Below, in pieces: positions 14,199 through 18,883 of a stretch of 18,883 bases of DNA. The DNA is from Entomomonas sp964395065 (lineage in GTDB: Bacteria > Pseudomonadota > Gammaproteobacteria > Pseudomonadales > Pseudomonadaceae): positions 1-18,883 of the forward strand of contig CAYNAM010000042.1 in NCBI GenBank assembly GCA_964395065.1. Direction: 5' to 3'. Each line of letters starts with the position of its first letter. Position 1 is the stretch's first letter. The notes below the pieces were generated by a model. It worked only from the letters and a program-made list of their open reading frames with translations. It made no database searches and was not told where the DNA came from. The position numbers and the translations under genes are program-made.

Positions 14199-14537
14199 AT
14201 GGCAGAACATCTTGTTGATTTATATACCGAGGAGCATGTAAAAACTATTTTATCCACTTGGTACCCTGGTGAGGGCAGAAATTGGCCCATTAATGATGAG
14301 GTTACTTTTTTAGTATTTAAAGTTATTGAAAGCTCAGGGAGCTGCTCATCATCTGTAGAAAAAGTACCGACTCCTTCAGGCCCAATAGGCACAGCAAGAT
14401 CATTAACAACCATTGGTATTAGTTATATTAAAAAAGTAATTAAGCGTGCAGGTAATGACAAACATTACTTATTGTGTTTACAAGGTGCAGCCCTAAAACG
14501 AAAGACTGAAATAAAAATGAAAGCCTATGGAATTTAA
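14199..14537 (+). CDS. Hypothetical 112-aa protein, partner of the upstream secreted protein
   Basis: No family recognised. The protein begins MAEHLVDLYTEEHVKTIL, has a Ser/Pro-rich middle (ESSGSCSSSVEKVPTPSGP) and a basic C-terminal third (SYIKKVIKRAGNDKHYLL, then KRKTEIKMKAYGI). There is no signal peptide and no membrane segment, so it should stay in the cytoplasm unless exported otherwise. AAGGA lies 8 nt before the ATG, within the end of the upstream gene, giving tight translational coupling. An exported protein paired with a small cytoplasmic protein is suggestive, but nothing visible supports a specific role such as effector or immunity. Confidence 0.6.
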   Translation: MAEHLVDLYTEEHVKTILSTWYPGEGRNWPINDEVTFLVFKVIESSGSCSSSVEKVPTPSGPIGTARSLTTIGISYIKKVIKRAGNDKHYLLCLQGAALKRKTEIKMKAYGI

Positions 14538-14637
14538 GTAACACCTTATGGCAAAAAAGCTATGACTCTACTGCTCAAGTATAGGAACAAATGCTCTAGT
14601 CGTTGCTTAGTACCACATTAAATATAAGATGATTAAG

Positions 14638-14922
14638 TTAATTTATTATTATATTATTAAAAGCTTCACACGCAGCAACACTACCATTTGCACAGTCAGC
14701 ATAATTTAAAACCACACAGCCAATCATTGATAAAAAGAATGTAGCTGAAAAAAATAATACAAGAGGGGTTTTATACCTTTCATTGAAAGAAAACAAAGAA
14801 ATGCCAATAAGCAAAATAAGACTTATAGCAAGCACAACAACCAAAATCATATACAAGCTCTTTTCCAAAAAGTTGGGCATTTTACTCTTAGAAAAGCAAT
14901 TTAGCCAGTTTATTATAACCAT
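14638..14922 (-). CDS. Small membrane protein, unknown function
   Basis: A 94-aa product from ATG 14922, or 80 aa from an internal ATG at 14880 that has a better ribosome site (AAGAG, 4 nt upstream). Two membrane segments are visible in the long form, about residues 22-46 (MYMILVV-like, Leu/Ile-rich) and 53-72. A short Cys-containing tail follows (NYADCANGSVAACEAFNN), whose two cysteines could pair outside the membrane. It is transcribed away from the GNAT operon, back to back with it. No family is recognised. Confidence 0.5.
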   Translation of the reverse strand: MVIINWLNCFSKSKMPNFLEKSLYMILVVVLAISLILLIGISLFSFNERYKTPLVLFFSATFFLSMIGCVVLNYADCANGSVAACEAFNNIIIN

Positions 14923-14981
14923 TAAACACTCTAATATATCGTTTCTTTATACATTTTCTTAATAAGATGTTGCCTAATTGA

Positions 14982-14990
14982 TGGTATAAT
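14982..14990 (+). promoter_or_regulatory. Extended -10 promoter of the acyl-transfer operon
   Basis: TGGTATAAT matches the extended -10 consensus exactly. No good -35 lies 16-18 bp upstream. Transcription would start near 14997, leaving a short 24-nt leader with a CAGG ribosome site before the GNAT gene. Confidence 0.6.
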
Positions 14991-15020
14991 TAAACGATTA
15001 TTAGAGACAATCAGGTTATT

Positions 15021-15566
15021 ATGAACTCGTTAAAACCTTCGCCCATTTATATAGAAACGCAAAATTTTATTTTACGAACACTCACAGAACAAGATGTCAA
15101 TGAGCGTTTTCTAACTTGGTTAAACAGTGAGCACATGATGGCTGGATTAAACTTGCATGGAGTACAATTTTCACTTGAAAGTTTACGCCAGTTCATACGT
15201 AACTTTAATAACCTAACAAATTATTTTATTGGAATTTTTGATAAATCTAACAATCTTCTGATCGGGTTTTATACCTTGGATATCAATTTAAAACATCGTG
15301 TCGGAAGTATTTCAGCCGCAGGGATCGGAGAAACAAACTACTCAGGTAAAAAAGTATTTTGGGCCACAATTGATGCTCTCTTAGATTATTTTTATTTATA
15401 CCGTGGTGCAGAAAAAATAGTTGCTCGTGTCTTAAGAAAAAATGTCCCCATGCTATTTAGCTTTATCAAAAACCCAAGGTTTACATTAGAAGCTGAATTA
15501 AAAAAAGAATGCCTTGGCACGAATGGCGAACGCTTAGATGTCATTATTTTTTCATCGTTTAAATGA
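15021..15566 (+). CDS. GNAT family acyltransferase
   Basis: A 181-aa cytoplasmic protein of the GNAT fold, RimJ/RimL-like. It opens IETQNFILRTLTEQDVNERF (strand 1 and helix 1) and has the central strand GSISAAGIGETNYSGKKVFW (about 95-114), whose GxxNYSGKK stretch stands where the CoA/pantetheine pyrophosphate loop normally lies. RVLRKNVPMLFSFIK (136-150) then corresponds to the N..S/M..L.ek motif of the family. GNAT enzymes move an acyl group from CoA, or in some cases from an acyl carrier protein, to an amine. The next two genes encode an acyl-AMP ligase and a carrier protein, so an acyl-ACP donor is plausible here. Its stop codon overlaps an upstream ATG of the ligase frame. The acceptor is unknown. 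Confidence 0.75.
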   Translation: MNSLKPSPIYIETQNFILRTLTEQDVNERFLTWLNSEHMMAGLNLHGVQFSLESLRQFIRNFNNLTNYFIGIFDKSNNLLIGFYTLDINLKHRVGSISAAGIGETNYSGKKVFWATIDALLDYFYLYRGAEKIVARVLRKNVPMLFSFIKNPRFTLEAELKKECLGTNGERLDVIIFSSFK

Positions 15567-15574
15567 GGGGTAAT

Positions 15575-17224
15575 ATGACCACATTAACGTTAACACCTAC
15601 CACAAATACTGTGTTACCCTTCAAGACAAATGGATTTCTCAATCTAACCAATGCACTAGAATACGCTGCAAAAGGTAATACAGGCTTCAATTTTTATAAT
15701 GCACAGGCACAATTAGAACAGGTTCTATCTTACGCTGACTTATTAGATCAATCCTTACGGGTCGCTCACTGCCTATTAACACTAGGATTAAAGCGAGGTG
15801 ATCATTTACCCGTTATTGCAGAAACACGAGCAGAGTTTCTTGTTCTTTTTTATGCTTGCCAGCATCTTGGTATTATTATTTGCCCATGTCCTATGTTTGC
15901 ATCTGTCGCTGAGCGTGAAACTTTTGCAACTAAAACACTATATATGGCAGGACTTACCGAGGCCAAATTCTTAATTGCTTCAACAGGCTTAATCAATGCT
16001 TTTTTTATCAACAAAACTGATACGCTACAGCTTATTAGTTTCGAACAACTGAGCCAAGAAGCCCAAAGCGCAAAATTACTCACTGATTCTACACAGTTCT
16101 CCCCCATCAAAGAAAATAAAATTGCTTTTATGCAGTTTTCATCTGGTTCAACTTCAAAACCAAAGGGAATTAGGATTTATGATCATGATGTTTGTGAACA
16201 TGCCCGCATTGTGCTTGAGGAAATTATGAAGCTTAGAGCTGAAGACCGCTCACTATCTTGGTTACCATTTTATCACAATATGGGATTAATCGGTTTTATT
16301 ATTGCCTCTGTCAATGGTCAACGTTCTGTGGATTGTTTTTCCCCCTTTACCTTTATAGGACAACCATCCTTGTGGTTGAGGTTAATGTCACGTAATAAAA
16401 CAGCAATAACCTATGCACCAATGTTTGCTTATCAACTCGCTATTAAAGCTTTTACAAATGAATTAGCTAATGACTTAGATTTATCTACGCTCAGAGTAGC
16501 AGGTATAGGCGGAGATGCTATTCATCTAGAGATCATGCAGAAATTCCATCACCTATACTCACCCCATGGTTTTAAATTTGATTGTTTTCTTCCAAGTTAT
16601 GGCATGACTGAAGCCATTTTAGCCATTTCCGCTAAAAGAGCAGGTGAGCCAGTAGTAACAGATCATTTTGAAAATAAAGAACTGGTTTCTTGTGGTCGCC
16701 CATTGCCGGGATATCAATTAACAATTAATAATGCCAACCCTACTTCAGGCCGCTTAGTAGGCAGCATCAGCTTTAAAAACAATGCAAAAACAGATACCTT
16801 AATTGGCAAGCTAGACTCTGATAATGGCTTCGTAAACACAGGAGATATTGGGTATTTACACGAAGATAATTTATTTATTTTAGGTCGTCAAAAAGATGTC
16901 ATCCTCATCCGTGGCCGTAATATTTGGGCTGATGATATTAAAGCATTCATCGCTAATAACAATAAGACATTAACTGCCGATAATATAATTGTTTCTAGCA
17001 TTGAGGTTGAGCAAGAAGAAAAGCTAGTTGTCATGGTACAACATTATGAATTATCAACGGTTCAAAATATCGAAAAACAGCTAAAATCTCAAATTACTCA
17101 GCAGTTTAATCTATCTGCCGACGTTATTTTTGTAAATGAACTACCACTGAATCCGTCAGGTAAAATCGTACGCGACAGATTTATTGAATTATACAGCAAA
17201 GCCAAAGAAAGCCAGAGCAAATAA
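15575..17224 (+). CDS. Acyl-AMP ligase (FAAL-like adenylate-forming enzyme)
   Basis: An ANL-superfamily enzyme of 549 aa that activates a carboxylic acid as acyl-adenylate for transfer to a carrier protein. Core motifs: FSSGSTSKPKG (188-198), SWLPFYHNMGLIG (228-240, the form typical of fatty acyl-AMP ligases), SYGMTEA (341-347), NTGDIGYL (421-428), LGRQKDVILIRGRNIW (436-451) and NPSGKIVRD (526-534) with the catalytic Lys530. All key residues are intact. I chose ATG 15575, which has GAGGGG 5 nt upstream. An in-frame ATG at 15563 overlapping the GNAT stop lacks a ribosome site. The next gene is a free carrier protein, its obvious acceptor. The acid (fatty, hydroxy, amino or aryl) cannot be predicted by eye. 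Confidence 0.85.
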   Translation: MTTLTLTPTTNTVLPFKTNGFLNLTNALEYAAKGNTGFNFYNAQAQLEQVLSYADLLDQSLRVAHCLLTLGLKRGDHLPVIAETRAEFLVLFYACQHLGIIICPCPMFASVAERETFATKTLYMAGLTEAKFLIASTGLINAFFINKTDTLQLISFEQLSQEAQSAKLLTDSTQFSPIKENKIAFMQFSSGSTSKPKGIRIYDHDVCEHARIVLEEIMKLRAEDRSLSWLPFYHNMGLIGFIIASVNGQRSVDCFSPFTFIGQPSLWLRLMSRNKTAITYAPMFAYQLAIKAFTNELANDLDLSTLRVAGIGGDAIHLEIMQKFHHLYSPHGFKFDCFLPSYGMTEAILAISAKRAGEPVVTDHFENKELVSCGRPLPGYQLTINNANPTSGRLVGSISFKNNAKTDTLIGKLDSDNGFVNTGDIGYLHEDNLFILGRQKDVILIRGRNIWADDIKAFIANNNKTLTADNIIVSSIEVEQEEKLVVMVQHYELSTVQNIEKQLKSQITQQFNLSADVIFVNELPLNPSGKIVRDRFIELYSKAKESQSK

Positions 17225-17225
17225 C

Positions 17226-17456
17226 ATGAATTACGAGCAGTTAGCAAAGTCTATTTTAGCTAAATCATTAAATATCCCAGAAAGTGATATAAAATCTACT
17301 CACACAATAAATGATCTAAAAGATATAGATAGTGTAGAGTTCGCAATACTCATTGCAACGATAGAAAAATACACAAAAAATCCCATCCCTATTGAAGATC
17401 TATTAAATTTAGATAATGTTCATCAAATAGCAAAATTATTAGAGAAAAATGCCTAA
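17226..17456 (+). CDS. Acyl carrier protein
   Basis: A 76-aa four-helix carrier protein. The phosphopantetheine site is Ser36 in DIDSVEF, matching the D-S-hydrophobic-E pattern. The second half (LIATIEKYTKNPIPIEDLLNLDNVHQIAKLL) fits helices 2-4. It is more basic and diverged than the fatty-acid synthesis ACP, so it is probably dedicated to this pathway. I chose the ATG at 17226, one base after the ligase stop codon, because it gives the standard ACP N terminus. An upstream in-frame ATG lies within the ligase gene. The single-base spacing shows tight coupling. A phosphopantetheinyl transferase encoded elsewhere is required. Confidence 0.85.
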   Translation: MNYEQLAKSILAKSLNIPESDIKSTHTINDLKDIDSVEFAILIATIEKYTKNPIPIEDLLNLDNVHQIAKLLEKNA

Positions 17457-17460
17457 ACAC

Positions 17461-17498
17461 TTGTAATTTTTTATTAAATCAAAGAGAATCAATTACAA
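17461..17498. repeat. Inverted repeat between the ACP and autotransporter genes
   Basis: Arms TTGTAATT (17461-17468) and AATTACAA (17491-17498) are separated by 22 bp in the 76-bp gap. There is no T-run after the stem, so it is a poor terminator. An operator or a chance repeat in AT-rich DNA are both possible. Confidence 0.3.
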
Positions 17499-17532
17499 CT
17501 TTAGTCATAAAAAATAATTTTACTTAATCGCC

Positions 17533-18883
17533 ATGATGAAAAAGTCTATATTTATTTTGAAACCGCTAAGTGTTGCAATACTTTCTTTAATTTCAACTCA
17601 CTCTTTAGCCGATGCCCATTGGATAGGAAGTAACGGAAACTACAGGGATGATAGTAACTGGAGCATTGGAGAAGTTCCTGACCTTTCTGTTGAAAATATT
17701 ATTATCGACCAAGGCGAAGCCAACCTTACAGCAGATCTCATTTTCCCTGGACTATCACAAGGACTGGGGCCAGGTAATAACCAACTAATCATTGGTAATG
17801 CACAAGGTAAAACGGGATCATTAAATATAACCGTTGATAGCAACTCATATTTCTCAACAGACATGAGCTCTGCTCTAGTTGTTGGAAAAGATGGAGGAAC
17901 AGGAAACTTTACTTTTGATAAACGTGCATTACCTAGCAACTCGATGGTAGGCTACGCTAGCTCTACAACCACTATAGGTGATGGACAACAAAGTAAAGGA
18001 ACAGTTACATTTTTAGGCAATGGATATGTCCCTAGCTATACCCCCTCCTCCGCCTCCTTCGGTACTGCAATTATTAATATTGGTATCAATGGTGGTTCTG
18101 GCACGTTAAATATAGATGGTATAGATGCCAGTGTTGCAAGTAACCTAAAGGATTACAATAGCACTGAGACTGTTTTAGTTCTAGGTAGTGGAACTAACAG
18201 TACTGGAGAAATTAATATTTTAGGAGGAGGGAAACTTGGCGTAGCTTATCCCTCTGGAATTCCTCCAACTATGGATGGAAGAGGAATCATAGGCCGAGAT
18301 GGCGGTACAGGGCTTTTAAATATATCAGGGCAAAATACAGGAACTGATTACATAGGTAATCCAATTACCTACTCTAGCCGTGCCTATTTCTATGGTGGTT
18401 TAGTCGTTGGTAAAGAGGCTAATAGTAAAGGCTATATTAATGTTACTGACGGAGGGCTATTAAGATCCTTCAATGAAACAGTTATTGGTCAAAATGGTGG
18501 TGAAGGCCATGTACTGATTTCGGGAGAAAATAGTCACTTTGATGTTCTAGGCAACAAGAATAACATCGCCTGGAGTAACAGCATTAATGACGTTGGAGTG
18601 GGCGAATTAACCCTTGGTTCTCAGGGCGGAACAGGGACCTTAACCATTGATGATGGCGCTGAGGTTAATATTGGTCACTGGAATGGTGGCTTACACGATG
18701 AAAACTATACCAATATCATAACAGGAACAGGGGTTTTACACCTAACCGACTCCACAGACAGTAAAGGCTCACTAATCCTTAAAGGAGATGAAGGAAAAGT
18801 AGGCATCCTCAATGCTGCTCAAATTGACTTTGGAGCAGGCCAAGGTTCCGTCATCTTCAACCATAACGACTACTCAGCCAACT
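17533..18883 (+). CDS. Autotransporter with T5SS/PEP-CTERM-associated repeats (3' end outside window)
   Basis: The frame is open from the ATG at 17533 to the window end (450 codons), so only the N-terminal passenger part is visible. A Sec signal peptide (MMKKSIFILKPLSVAILSLI, then STHSLA) is probably cut after Ala26 or Ala28. Next comes HWIGSNGNYRDDSNWSIGEVPD (29-50), a start typical of autotransporter passengers. Nine copies of a glycine-rich repeat, [VIL]G-x(2-5)-G-x-[LIF]-x-[IVF]-x-G, follow at about residues 87, 117, 148, 183, 217, 253, 292, 318 and 361. Examples are VGKDGGTGNFTF, IGRDGGTGLLNISG and LGSQGGTGTLTIDDGA. These are beta-helix rungs of a surface-exposed passenger, and an outer-membrane beta-barrel is expected downstream. 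No clear Shine-Dalgarno is visible. It follows the ACP gene by 76 bp with no terminator between. Confidence 0.85.
   Translation, partial: MMKKSIFILKPLSVAILSLISTHSLADAHWIGSNGNYRDDSNWSIGEVPDLSVENIIIDQGEANLTADLIFPGLSQGLGPGNNQLIIGNAQGKTGSLNITVDSNSYFSTDMSSALVVGKDGGTGNFTFDKRALPSNSMVGYASSTTTIGDGQQSKGTVTFLGNGYVPSYTPSSASFGTAIINIGINGGSGTLNIDGIDASVASNLKDYNSTETVLVLGSGTNSTGEINILGGGKLGVAYPSGIPPTMDGRGIIGRDGGTGLLNISGQNTGTDYIGNPITYSSRAYFYGGLVVGKEANSKGYINVTDGGLLRSFNETVIGQNGGEGHVLISGENSHFDVLGNKNNIAWSNSINDVGVGELTLGSQGGTGTLTIDDGAEVNIGHWNGGLHDENYTNIITGTGVLHLTDSTDSKGSLILKGDEGKVGILNAAQIDFGAGQGSVIFNHNDYSAN

Noticed and set aside
14195..14413. Minus-strand ORF opposite the 112-aa gene
   Set aside because: The plus-strand frame has a coupled ribosome site and a longer reading frame. 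The minus ORF has neither.
17640..17939. Minus-strand ORF opposite the autotransporter
   Set aside because: Antisense shadow of a long, clearly coding repeat protein with a signal peptide.

Overview
The window comes from a low-GC gammaproteobacterium. The family content and the htpG-dienelactone hydrolase and rpsF-rpsR-rplI-dnaB gene orders resemble Pseudomonas. priB is absent between rpsF and rpsR, unlike enterics. A small-genome or host-associated Pseudomonadales lineage (for example an Entomomonas-like insect-gut bacterium) is a reasonable guess. This is inference from family recognition, not from a database search.

Left part (1-8212, mostly minus strand). A leftward promoter of stable-RNA type (33-66) leaves the window. 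Then, reading leftward, come a translation and replication block and its neighbours: hopJ-like gene, infA, rpsF-rpsR-rplI, a strong terminator, dnaB-ispH, and a CptA/EptC-type phosphoethanolamine transferase. The rpsF promoter has a 5' leader whose anti-Shine-Dalgarno stem and CCG trinucleotide fit the S6:S18 autoregulatory RNA. A plus-strand DUF2569 membrane protein gene faces an AGE-family sugar epimerase/isomerase gene on the minus strand.

Middle part (8342-12913, plus strand). A YafY-type HTH/WYL regulator, apparently cut short by one in-frame stop codon, precedes two tandem VOC (glyoxalase-fold) genes and a TGTCA-N5-TGACA palindrome that is a candidate operator. Then htpG with a textbook sigma-32 promoter and a strong terminator, a dienelactone hydrolase family gene, and tRNA-Ser(GGA) with a leader hairpin.

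Right part (12914-18883). Directly 3' of the tRNA is about 780 bp of sparse, decayed-looking DNA with GTACA repeats, a tiny lipoprotein ORF and an ORF remnant, followed by orphan genes (a secreted 165-aa protein with a 112-aa partner, and a small membrane protein). This looks like a degraded element or gene-exchange site at the tRNA. After it comes a compact operon: a GNAT acyltransferase, a FAAL-like acyl-AMP ligase, and a free-standing acyl carrier protein. A type V autotransporter with T5SS/PEP-CTERM-associated repeats follows in the same direction and runs off the window. The first three genes form a complete route for activating an acid, loading it on a carrier and transferring it to an acceptor. 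Its proximity to a surface protein is the most intriguing arrangement in the window, though the link is hypothetical.

Four promoters (leftward at 33-66, rpsF, infA, tRNA-Ser) share a GC-rich discriminator just after the -10 box, as expected for growth-rate and ppGpp-controlled genes.
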